DNA of 64,000 nucleotides from Anabaena azotica FACHB-119 (GTDB lineage: Bacteria > Cyanobacteriota > Cyanobacteriia > Cyanobacteriales > Nostocaceae), in NCBI RefSeq assembly GCF_014697625.1, contig NZ_JACJSG010000013.1, forward strand, positions 112,586-176,585, read 5' to 3'. Below the pieces are notes generated by a model. That model had not been told where the DNA came from, did no database searches, and saw nothing but the letters and a program-made list of their open reading frames with translations. Of the stretch, positions 1 to 7,601 are shown piece after piece; position 1 is the first letter of the stretch; each line of letters begins with the position of its first letter. The position numbers and the translations under genes are program-made.

Positions 1-2
1 TA

Positions 3-902
3 ATCCCCACCGCCGAGTTACCACAATTAGATGCCGTAATTAATCGCCTCGCTGATTTAGGGGATACTTGTTTCGATTGGCACAGTTTATTACCTCTTTT
101 AGAGGCTAGAAGAGGAGCAGGGGAGCAACCCACCCCTAACCCCTCCCAGGAGGGGAAAGGAGCAGGGGAGCAGGGGAGCAACCCACCCCTAACCCCTCCC
201 AGGAGGGGAAAGGAGCAGGGGAGCAGGGGAGAACAACTGTCAATTGTCAACTCTTCCCCCAAAATTGCTGTAGCCCGCGATCGCGCTTTTAATTTTTACT
301 ACCAAGACAATCTTGATTTGCTGCAAAACTTAGGTGCAGAACTGGTGTTTTGGAGTCCATTAACGGAGGAAAAACTACCATCAGGTGTACAGGGAATGTA
401 TTTTGGTGGCGGTTTCCCCGAAGTTTTTGCCCAGCAACTCGCCCAAAACAGCAGCGCTCGTCATGCTGTCAAACAAGCTATCCTAGCAGGAATGCCCACA
501 ATTGCTGAGTGTGGGGGATTGATGTATCTATGTGAGCAAATCGTTGATTTTGAGGGTAAGTCTTGGCAGATGGTAGGCTTGTTACCCTCATCTGCGGCTA
601 TGGGTGGACGTTTAACTTTGGGCTATCGTCGCGCTGTGGCTTTGCAAGATAGTCTGTTAGTAGATGCAGGTACAAACATTTACGGTCATGAGTTTCACCG
701 CTCACGATTGATTGCAGCGCCCACTCAGCCCTTATTTGACACTTACCGCTACGATTGTCCTGAAAATATGGGTTGTGAAGGATGGGGTTTACCTAAAAAT
801 ATCCACGCCTCCTACATTCATCTTCACTGGGGAGCGAGTCTAGAAATTCCCCGGCGGTTTATTCAGCAGTGCAGTGTTGTGAGGGGGAGATGGGGGAGAT
901 GA
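3..902 (+). CDS. cbiA: Cobyrinate a,c-diamide synthase, C-terminal part (5' truncated by window)
   Basis: Amidates the a and c side chains of cobyrinate in cobalamin synthesis, using glutamine and ATP. The frame is open from the first bases of the window. About 35 visible residues belong to the end of the ATP-binding synthetase domain. The glutamine-amidotransferase domain starts near KIAVARDRAFNFYY and includes FGGGFPE, the nucleophile region AECGGLMYL and the late histidine region HLHWG. Between the two domains lie about 50 residues of low-complexity sequence (bases 108-257) encoded by two 53-bp direct repeats of a type otherwise seen between genes here. The frame stays open through them, so the enzyme may tolerate a long linker. 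The last residues (RGRWGR) are also read from repeat DNA. The family assignment is firm; whether the protein is active is not known. Confidence 0.88.
   Translation: MPTAELPQLDAVINRLADLGDTCFDWHSLLPLLEARRGAGEQPTPNPSQEGKGAGEQGSNPPLTPPRRGKEQGSRGEQLSIVNSSPKIAVARDRAFNFYYQDNLDLLQNLGAELVFWSPLTEEKLPSGVQGMYFGGGFPEVFAQQLAQNSSARHAVKQAILAGMPTIAECGGLMYLCEQIVDFEGKSWQMVGLLPSSAAMGGRLTLGYRRAVALQDSLLVDAGTNIYGHEFHRSRLIAAPTQPLFDTYRYDCPENMGCEGWGLPKNIHASYIHLHWGASLEIPRRFIQQCSVVRGRWGR
108..257. repeat. Two 53-bp direct repeats inside the cobyrinate synthase frame
   Basis: The unit contains GAGCAACCCACCCCTAACCC followed by CTCCCAGGAGGGGAAAGG. It begins near 123 and again near 176, and ends in AACTGTCAATTGTCAAC heptamers. 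A similar CCACCCCCAACCCCTCCCAGG segment lies between genes near 41950. The length keeps the reading frame open on both sides. Confidence 0.85.
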
Positions 903-1513
903 GGAGCAGAGGAGCAGAGGAGCAGGGGAGCAGAGGAGAACAACTGTCAACTGTCAACTGTCAACCGTCCCTACTTAACATTCCGTTACAACTCGGCAAA
1001 GCGATCGCCTTCTAGCTCTTGCTCTGTACACCAAAGTTAACTTTCTTCACATAACTTAATATTCACTAATTGAGTACCCTAAAATGTGACTCTGAGGCGG
1101 GAAAATGAGGCAATTAATTTAAAACTGAAACCTATAACCAGTAAAGGTTTTAAGGATTTATATCAGTTAATTTTGAATTTTGAATTTTGAATTTTGAATT
1201 GATCAAGTTACCCTAGCTATAAGGGTAATTACTAGGTATTTTTTCCTACTTTTGCCCTGGTTTTGAGTGCGACAATGACCTCAAAAATAAAAAAAAACCC
1301 GAAATCCATATAAATTAATGGTTTCATCTGTTCACTTCTGGCTTGAACACCTTAGAATGATTCATTGAAAAGTAGAGCCGATGGGATGTACAGCCATTTT
1401 GAGTATAAATACTCCCAAAGGCTGACTTTTGTATCCGTGCAAACAAAGATTTCAGTAAAGATGCGACAAGTGCATTTGTACTGAATATCCAGTCAACATG
1501 AAAGGAGTTCCAA
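903..1513. other. Intergenic: short tandem repeats and HU leader
   Basis: After the cobyrinate synthase stop there are GGAGCAGA-type and AACTGTC-type tandem repeats (to about 966), then non-coding sequence with four GAATTTT repeats (1171-1200). The last 200 bases are the leader of the HU gene. No gene is supported; the reading frame on the minus strand (1324-1842) is antisense to HU and is not considered real. Confidence 0.7.
1391..1424 (+). promoter_or_regulatory. Hairpin in the HU gene leader
   Basis: CAGCC and GGCTG form an outer stem and GAGTAT/ATACTC an inner stem with a two-base loop, separated by a small internal loop. It sits 90 bases before the HU start codon and may be a 5'-UTR structure. 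Its function is inferred only from position. Confidence 0.4.
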
Positions 1514-1798
1514 ATGAACAAAGGTGAATTAGTTGATGCCGTAGCTGAAAAAGCTAGTGTGACTAAAAAACAAGCTGATGCTGTTTTAACAGCAGCGTTG
1601 GAAACGATTATTGAAGCTGTTTCCTCTGGCGATAAAGTAACGCTAGTAGGATTTGGCTCATTTGAATCACGGGAACGCAAAGCCCGTGAAGGTCGTAACC
1701 CCAAAACAAACGAAAAGATGGAAATTCCAGCGACAAAGGTTCCAGCTTTCTCCGCAGGTAAGTTGTTCCGCGAAAGAGTAGCACCCCCAAAAGCATAG
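1514..1798 (+). CDS. HU-family nucleoid DNA-binding protein
   Basis: Small basic histone-like protein that bends and compacts DNA as a dimer. The 94-residue length and the order of segments are standard for HU: an N-terminal helical pair (MNKGELVDAVAEKA), the GFGSFE turn, the RxGRNPKT DNA-binding arm with its conserved proline, and a C-terminal helix ending in the FSAGKLFRERV region. The start is well set by AAAGGAG six bases upstream of the ATG. It stands alone, with a structured leader upstream and the cobD-like gene 26 bases downstream in the same direction. This is the single-copy-type HU (HanA-like) seen in cyanobacteria. Confidence 0.96.
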   Translation: MNKGELVDAVAEKASVTKKQADAVLTAALETIIEAVSSGDKVTLVGFGSFESRERKAREGRNPKTNEKMEIPATKVPAFSAGKLFRERVAPPKA

Positions 1799-1824
1799 GT
1801 TCTACTGTTAGGAAGCGGAATTTG

Positions 1825-2979
1825 ATGCGGCAACCATCTCACGGGGGTAATTTAGCTTGGGCAGCAGCAGTGGCTGGCTGTTCTGCGGATGCGATTGTGG
1901 ATTTTTCTGCTAGCATCAGCCCGTTGGGGCCGCCTCAAAGTGCGATCGCTGCTATTAGTTCACAGATTAGTAATCTTAGGCACTATCCAGACCCAGATTA
2001 CAGTGAACTGAGATTGGCTCTAGGTAATTTCCATCAATTGCCCATAGAGTGGATTCTGCCGGGCAATGGTTCAGCAGAATTACTTACCCTGGCAGGTAGG
2101 GAATTAGCTCAAGCCGCAACAATTTTAATCACTCCAGCATTTGGCGATTACTACCGAACTTTGACGGCGTACAACGCAAGAGTACTGGAGTTTCCCCTTC
2201 TTAGTGCTGAGTCAGGAGTGCTGAGTGGGATACAAAATTTACTCAGCAACGCCACTTGCTTTCAGTCGGCAAAGCCGCCCAACGCAGTGGCTCCTCAGCA
2301 CGCGCTAAACGCGCCGCTACCGCTAACAGCACCCAGCACTGATTACGCTTTATTATTGAACAATCCCCACAACCCAACAGGAAAGCTATTTACACGTGAG
2401 GCAATTTTGCCCTTGTTATCTCAGTTTGCTTTAGTGGTGGTGGATGAAGCATTTATGGATTTTGTGCCGCCAGATGAAGAACAAAGCCTGATTCCGGTGG
2501 TGCAAGAATATCCCAACTTAGTAGTGTTGCGATCGCTAACAAAATTTTACAGTCTCCCCGGACTGAGATTAGGATATGCGATCGCACATCCTGACCGATT
2601 ACACAAATGGCAGTTGTGGCGTGATCCCTGGCCTGTCAACACCTTAGCAGCAGCTGCGGCGATAGCAGCCCTCCAAGATGAAGAATTTCAAGCCCAAACT
2701 TGGCAATGGCTACCATCTGCACGCCAACAACTATTTCAGGGATTAACTTCCATCCCCGGATTACAACCCCATCCCAGTGCGGCAAATTTCCTTCTAGTGG
2801 AGACACAACAATCGACTGTGCAGTTACAGCAAAAATTACTCCAACAGTATCAGATTTTAATTCGAGATTGTCTGAGCTTTAAAGAACTAGGCGATCGCTT
2901 TTTCCGCATCGCCGTCCGTTCTCACTCAGATAACCACCGCTTATTAACAGCACTCAACACCATAGTTAATAGTCCATAG
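1825..2979 (+). CDS. cobD: L-threonine-O-3-phosphate decarboxylase (CobD-like, PLP aminotransferase fold)
   Basis: Class I/II PLP enzyme of the CobD/HisC group. CobD makes aminopropanol phosphate for the cobalamin lower-ligand linker. The N-terminus HGGNLAWAAAVAG and the FSASISPLGPP motif are typical of CobD rather than HisC. The PLP lysine lies in LRSLTKFYSLPGLRLGY, and the NNPHNPTG motif and VVDEAFMDF are present. The ATG at 1825 is preferred over a TTG one codon earlier. About 24 residues (147-170, bases 2265-2335) are encoded by an alanine/proline-rich repeat segment just before the NNPHNPTG strand. The frame is kept. Other cobalamin genes lie at both ends of the window rather than in an operon with it. 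Confidence 0.85.
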   Translation: MRQPSHGGNLAWAAAVAGCSADAIVDFSASISPLGPPQSAIAAISSQISNLRHYPDPDYSELRLALGNFHQLPIEWILPGNGSAELLTLAGRELAQAATILITPAFGDYYRTLTAYNARVLEFPLLSAESGVLSGIQNLLSNATCFQSAKPPNAVAPQHALNAPLPLTAPSTDYALLLNNPHNPTGKLFTREAILPLLSQFALVVVDEAFMDFVPPDEEQSLIPVVQEYPNLVVLRSLTKFYSLPGLRLGYAIAHPDRLHKWQLWRDPWPVNTLAAAAAIAALQDEEFQAQTWQWLPSARQQLFQGLTSIPGLQPHPSAANFLLVETQQSTVQLQQKLLQQYQILIRDCLSFKELGDRFFRIAVRSHSDNHRLLTALNTIVNSP

Positions 2980-3026
2980 CTTAAAAATCTGTTGACTGTT
3001 GACTAATGACCAATGACCAATGACCA

Positions 3027-4508
3027 ATGACTATAGATTATGATGTCGTGATTATTGGCGGCAGTTTGGCAGCACGCTATGCCGCCTTAACTGCCACCCA
3101 AATGAAAGCTAAAGTGGCATTAGTGGAGCCTCAACTAAATAACAGCTTGATTATTCACCAAGCCATCAGTGAAGTTACTAACTTTGCTCACAAGTTCCGT
3201 GATTTAACTAGTTTTGGTATTAATCCTATACAAGCTGAGACTTCCGAAAACTGCCAAATATCTGTAGCATGGGCAGAAGCATTGTTATCTGCTCAAGGTG
3301 TTGTTGCTAACGTCCAAGAACAAATGTCAGTTGCTAACTTAGCAGCACAAGGAGTTGATGTCATTCTTGAGACGGGTCAGTTTCAGACTTCCCCTCATTT
3401 AGCATTTGCCGTAAATCAGCGCTTACTACGTGGTCGTACTTATTTACTTGCCAGTGGTTCCATACCAGCAATTCCTCAAATTGAAGGACTACAAGCCACT
3501 GGCTACCTAACACCCGCAAATATTTGGCAGTATTTATACAAGCAAGTCTACAAGCAAGTCTCTGACTCTCCAAAGCTACCGCAAAATTGGGTAATTATTG
3601 GCGGTAGTCCTCAAAGCATTGAAATCTCGCAAACTTTAGCCAGGCTGGGTTGTAGCGTTACTCTAGTAGTTAAGTCTCCTCATCTTCTACCTCAGCTTGA
3701 CCCAGAAATTGCCCAGTTGCTGCAAGCACAGTTAGAAGTTGATGGTGTGCGTGTTATTGCTGAGAAATTAGTTACGCAAGTCATGCGAATTGAGGATAAA
3801 AAATGGATTCAAGCAGGAGAGAAAGCGATCGAGACTGATGAGATTTTAGTAGCTACCAAACAGCAACCAAATCTAAAATCTTTAAATTTAGCAGAGGTAG
3901 GTGTAAAATGGCATCAGCATCGTTTGCTAGTCAATGACAAGCTACAAACCACTAATCGCCGGATTTATGCTTGTGGAGATGTTATTGGCGGTTACGACTT
4001 CCCCAACATAGCTAATTACGAAGCCAGAATTGCTCTCAACAATGCGCTATTTTTTCCCAAGTCACAAGTTGATTATCTACCTATTCCTTGGGCAATATTA
4101 TCTTCACCCACAATAGCGCAAGTAGGTTTAACAGAAAATCAAGCACAGCGCCAATATAACAAGCAAGAAGTTTTAGTTGTCCGACATTACTATAAATCAA
4201 TAGCAGCATCACAATTTAGGAATGAAATTACAGGTATTTGCAAATTAGTGGTGCGGCGCAACGGAGAAATTTTAGGCGCGACTATATTCGGTACAGAAGC
4301 CGCAGATTTAATTAATCTTATTGCCTTAGCCATATCTGAGAAAATTTCTGTCCAACACTTAGCTAATTTATCTGCTGTCTATCCCAGTTTTTCCCAAATT
4401 ATAGAGCAAACAGCACATGAGTTCAGTCAGCAAAGGTTAAATAGCAACACGGCTTGGCAAGATTGGTTAGAAGGCTTCTTTCATTTGCGTCGTAATTGGA
4501 ATTTTTGA
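3027..4508 (+). CDS. FAD/NAD(P)-dependent oxidoreductase, disulfide-reductase fold without redox cysteines
   Basis: 493 residues with the pyridine nucleotide-disulfide oxidoreductase layout: FAD-binding VVIIGGSLAARYAA at the N-terminus, a second Rossmann motif WVIIGGSPQSIEIS near residue 190, the IYACGDVIGGYDF FAD motif, and a C-terminal dimerisation domain starting near PWAILSSPTIAQVGL. The closest familiar family is mercuric reductase/dihydrolipoamide dehydrogenase. The CxxxxC pair expected after the first strand is absent (LVEPQLNNSLIIHQAI instead). The C-terminal HPxP catalytic histidine segment reads AVYPSFSQI. It therefore cannot act by the classical dithiol mechanism; the substrate is unknown. 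The start lies in TGACCAA tandem repeats, so upstream signals may have been replaced. Confidence 0.8.
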   Translation: MTIDYDVVIIGGSLAARYAALTATQMKAKVALVEPQLNNSLIIHQAISEVTNFAHKFRDLTSFGINPIQAETSENCQISVAWAEALLSAQGVVANVQEQMSVANLAAQGVDVILETGQFQTSPHLAFAVNQRLLRGRTYLLASGSIPAIPQIEGLQATGYLTPANIWQYLYKQVYKQVSDSPKLPQNWVIIGGSPQSIEISQTLARLGCSVTLVVKSPHLLPQLDPEIAQLLQAQLEVDGVRVIAEKLVTQVMRIEDKKWIQAGEKAIETDEILVATKQQPNLKSLNLAEVGVKWHQHRLLVNDKLQTTNRRIYACGDVIGGYDFPNIANYEARIALNNALFFPKSQVDYLPIPWAILSSPTIAQVGLTENQAQRQYNKQEVLVVRHYYKSIAASQFRNEITGICKLVVRRNGEILGATIFGTEAADLINLIALAISEKISVQHLANLSAVYPSFSQIIEQTAHEFSQQRLNSNTAWQDWLEGFFHLRRNWNF

Positions 4509-4560
4509 CAGTCCGTTAACCTAAAGGTGCGGGGATTCTTGGTTCATAGACTCGCTGATA
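4505..4560 (-). mobile_element. Possible right-end remnant of an IS200/IS605-type element
   Basis: TTGACA followed by CCTAAAGGTGCGG and GATTCTTGG resembles, on the reverse strand, the GATTCCT...GGTGAGGATGTCAA-type right ends seen at 24321 and 31038. It begins exactly at the stop codon of the flavoprotein gene. It is short and lacks a left end, so the call is weak. Confidence 0.3.
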
Positions 4561-5448
4561 AGTTTATACCTTGAATTTCAAAACCACAAGCTGTCATATT
4601 TGTCAACAACTTAATGCAAAATTCAAAATTGTTTAGCTCCTAAGAAACACAGGTGACAGGTTACAGGTGACAGGTTACAGAAACCAGAAAATAGGGAATA
4701 ATTGTGTTTCTTTCATATTTTGCGGGAGCGTTAACCGCGCCCGTGGGAGGCTTATGTCTTGCACCATTACTTTATTGCGAAAATCAAAGCTCGAAACCCT
4801 TATGATTTCGTAGGGTGGGCATTGCCCACCACCTGCTTATTGAGAAGGTGCAAGATTTCAGTTAGGCTGATACATTGTTTAAGCAAGGTCAACTATCAGA
4901 ACTTACGCAACTGGCACAATTGTAGGGTGCGTCAGATGTGGAAAATCTTTGAATATGTACGACATTATTGGGGCTGACGCACCCTAAAGTTAGTTTGATT
5001 ATGACACTTGCGTAAATCCTAACTATAAAACACAGGTTATATAGCAGTCGAAGCATAGGTTAGGACATCATACAATTTTAAAACCTTCAATTTCAAAGGC
5101 TTTCAGCCCTGTCACCTGTACCCTATCACCTGTCCCCTACCATAGTTAAAAAAATTACTTATAAAAAGTTTAAAAAAATAGCGATTTGTTATCTATACAA
5201 CATCCAATTTTCGGTTTCTCACTATATATTAAGTACAGCTTTTCTCAAAAACCCTTGTATATCCCCAAGCGAGTAGCACAGTCATCAAGATTTACTTTTG
5301 AAAACATAGACTAGTGCTTACACTCGCTTTTTTCTGTATTTACGGAACCTGAGTAAGGCTGGAATCAGTTGTTTGTTCTGGCGAACCCGTTCGCGTAGCG
5401 TCCCGGAGGGACTTTGTTTGTATAGCCGCGCATTCCATTCGCCCTGGC
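4561..5448. other. Intergenic repeat region
   Basis: No gene is supported. It holds GTGACAGGTTACAG-type tandem repeats (about 4650-4680), a GTAGGGTGGGCATTGCCCACC palindrome (4811-4831), one ACTTACGCAA-type element (4899-5020), a GTCACCTG/CCCTATCACCTG stretch near 5100-5140 and a TTCGCGTAGCGTCCC-type short palindrome (5388-5410). Confidence 0.65.
4899..5020. mobile_element. Inverted-repeat element of the AGGACTTACGCA family (type A)
   Basis: The ends AGAACTTACGCAACTGGCA and ACTTGCGTAAATCCT form inverted repeats, and inner arms GTAGGGTGCGTCAG and GCTGACGCACCCTA form a second one. AACTAT is found immediately outside each end, consistent with a target duplication of about six bases. It encodes nothing. 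Confidence 0.7.
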
Positions 5449-6591
5449 TTAAGTTGACAAATAAATAATATGCAGCCAAGTTGGATAGGTACTAACTAAT
5501 AAGAGAAAACCCAACAGAGATAATGTTATCCAAATAAGTTTATAACTTTTACAGATGCGAATTTCTAAGCCTCCTAAAGTCGTAAAAGTCACTAAAAACC
5601 GAGCTAGAGGTTGATGGTAGGATTGCTCTACATCATCATTCAAACTACTGATTAAATTTGGTAGTGGAGTTTGACTAATATAATAAGTTGCCATCTGATT
5701 AGCAGGTTGGCAGATGATAATATTTCCTGTTTCTGTCACACCTAATAAATATATAAGACGAGCAGGAAGTGATGTTTCTTGTTCCCAGGATTTGTGAATT
5801 TGGTGGTAAAGGCGATTAGACAAATCCCAAAGTTTTCTCAAATTTCCAATCTCAGGAGTTGTGATCAGTAGTTTATTGACTTGGCTAGGTGCGAATTGGT
5901 CATTATTTTGTACTTTGCGCTTCAGTAAACATAGAGCAGTTGCTTGGCTGATTCCCAATATTGCTGGAAAAACTATGTTCCAATCAACTGTGAGATTCCA
6001 TCTAAAGATTAACTGTGCAGAATTCGTCAGCACAATCATAGCAAACGAAATCAGAAATAGGGCAGGAAAAATCAGCACCCACCATCGAGCAGATTTGATA
6101 TAGTATCTGAGGATTAGCCACTGCAATAAACCAAGCCAGATTGTAGCAAAAAATGTCACTACTAAACTCAGTAAGAAACCTGTTACCAACTGAAGTTGAA
6201 GCTGACCTGATTGAACAAGCTGAATCACTAGATTTTGATATGATTGAAGAATCACTTGAAAGTAACAAAATCCTGTAGCTGTAGCAACAATCCAATACAA
6301 ATTTGGTATAAACTCACGTATAACAAGCCACTGACAAGCTCCCAGAATTACACCAAAGACAGTTCCTAAAACTGCTGCATCTACAAGAGAAACAGGTTCG
6401 GGTGAAAAACGAGAGATGACGTTGAGAGAAAGAAATCTTGCACCAAAATTGGCTAGCAGTGTTGCCAATACATACAGAGTAATAAAGCGTAACCTTTCAT
6501 AAGGTTCAATTAGTAGCTGTTGTGGGTTGAGATAAGCTTTTATTCCAGATATCAAAAGTGTTCTCCTTGCTAATTTGCTAGAACAAAACAA
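5449..6591 (-). CDS. Hypothetical multi-pass membrane protein
   Basis: About 380 residues, not matched to a family. The first 230 residues contain five or six hydrophobic stretches (for example FITLYVLATLLANFGARFL, WVLIFPALFLISFAMIVL). A soluble middle part of about 120 residues (RKLWDLSNRLYHQIHKSWEQ) follows, then one C-terminal membrane helix (LIWITLSLLGFLLLVS). The first possible start is TTG at 6591. A second TTG at 6555 has AGGAG seven bases upstream and may be the real start, giving about 368 residues. No operon partner; repeat-filled DNA lies on both sides. Presumably in the plasma or thylakoid membrane. Confidence 0.65.
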   Translation of the reverse strand: MFCSSKLARRTLLISGIKAYLNPQQLLIEPYERLRFITLYVLATLLANFGARFLSLNVISRFSPEPVSLVDAAVLGTVFGVILGACQWLVIREFIPNLYWIVATATGFCYFQVILQSYQNLVIQLVQSGQLQLQLVTGFLLSLVVTFFATIWLGLLQWLILRYYIKSARWWVLIFPALFLISFAMIVLTNSAQLIFRWNLTVDWNIVFPAILGISQATALCLLKRKVQNNDQFAPSQVNKLLITTPEIGNLRKLWDLSNRLYHQIHKSWEQETSLPARLIYLLGVTETGNIIICQPANQMATYYISQTPLPNLISSLNDDVEQSYHQPLARFLVTFTTLGGLEIRICKSYKLIWITLSLLGFLLLVSTYPTWLHIIYLST

Positions 6592-6697
6592 CCAATTACT
6601 TCTTTAAGTTACTACTAAATTAGTATATATAGATACATAAAGAATTTGTAACCCCATCTGCGACTTATTCAGGACTTACGCAACTCGCACTTGGGGT

Positions 6698-6840
6698 AGG
6701 ACTTACGCATAAAAACGAAAAATCAAGCGTTTGGGCAAGGGTGTGGGGGTATAGGGGTATAGGGGTGTAAATCTTTAAAAGCCTTACACCCTTACACCCT
6801 TACACCCTGCCTCAACAGAAAACTTCGATGCGTAAGTCCT
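6698..6840. mobile_element. Type B element inserted in the type A element
   Basis: Ends AGGACTTACGCAT and ATGCGTAAGTCCT. The interior holds GGGTATAGG and TTACACCC tandem repeats. It is bounded by CTTGGGGT on the left and GTTGGGGT on the right, an 8-base duplication with one mismatch. Confidence 0.75.
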
Positions 6841-6882
6841 GTTGGGGTAGGGTGCGTCAGATGTGGAAAACCCTTGAATATT

Positions 6883-7005
6883 AGGACTTACGCAACTGGC
6901 ATATTTTTTCTGTAGGGTGTGTGAAGCTGCGAAAATATTTGAACGTAGTCATGAGACTTGTAGCGTCACGCACCAACCACCAATTGTGACAATTGCGTAA
7001 GTCCT
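6883..7005. mobile_element. Type C element inserted in the type A element
   Basis: Ends AGGACTTACGCAACTGGCAT and AATTGCGTAAGTCCT, with inner arms GTAGGGTGTGTGA and GCGTCACGCACC. Copies of the same type lie at 26185-26306 and 52720-52842. AATAT repeats on both flanks. Confidence 0.75.
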
Positions 7006-7249
7006 AAATATGTAAGAAATTATTGGGGCTGACGCACCCTACAGTTAGTTTGATGATGACAATTGCGTAAGTCCTAATCTATATACCAACTACTGTGGGC
7101 TTAATATGAGATTTTTGAGCAGAATTGAGTGTATATTTATCTCTTATTCCTTGTTACCTGTAGCCTATAACCTGTAACCTATACCCTATCCAGTATTCAG
7201 TCCTCAAACCGTAATATTATATATGGATCATCTATTACCTAATATCTAC

Positions 7250-7468
7250 AGGACTTACGCACCAAGGTTATCTGTTGAGACAGGGTGTAGGGGGGTAAGG
7301 GTGTAAGGGTGTAAGGGTTTTAAAGATTTACACCCCTATACCCCTCTGTTACAAAGTTCTGTTCGGAGGAAGCCTCTCTAAGAGACGCTACGCGAACCGC
7401 TCAGACTTTGCGCTATACCCCTACACCCTTGCCCAAACCCTTGATTTTTCGTTTTTATGCGTAAGTCC
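7250..7468. mobile_element. Type B element with a perfect 8-bp target duplication
   Basis: Starts AGGACTTACGCACCAAGG and ends TTTTTATGCGTAAGTCC. ATATCTAC lies directly outside both ends. Inside, at about 7344-7413, is a further GACGCTACGCGAACCG palindromic insertion that splits the CCCCTATACCCC repeat tract. The orientation is opposite to the copy at 6698. Confidence 0.8.
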
Positions 7469-7601
7469 ATATCTACTCTCCTTCTCTCTTATGAGAGTTA
7501 CACTAGATTTAGATAAAGGATGTCCAGTTAAAGCAATTTTTGCTTGAAGAATAGGCTTAAATCGGCACTCAGCCTATGACAGCAGACAAAAGGTAATTGT
7601 T

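Larger units (their letters stand above)
6671..7075. mobile_element. Nested composite: type A element carrying two further ACTTACGCA elements
   Basis: The outer element begins AGGACTTACGCAACTCGCAC and ends GACAATTGCGTAAGTCCT. Its expected internal sequence GCACTTGGGGTAGGGTGCG is interrupted at 6698-6840 by a second element. After GGAAAACCCTTGAATAT it is interrupted at 6883-7005 by a third. The remaining outer pieces join into a copy matching those at 4899 and 44284. Confidence 0.8.

Noticed and set aside
1324..1842. 172-residue frame antisense to HU
   Set aside because: Covers HU and its leader on the opposite strand; no motif and no ribosome site.
4759..4977. 72-residue reading frame
   Set aside because: Runs through a palindromic repeat and a type A mobile element; not a protein.
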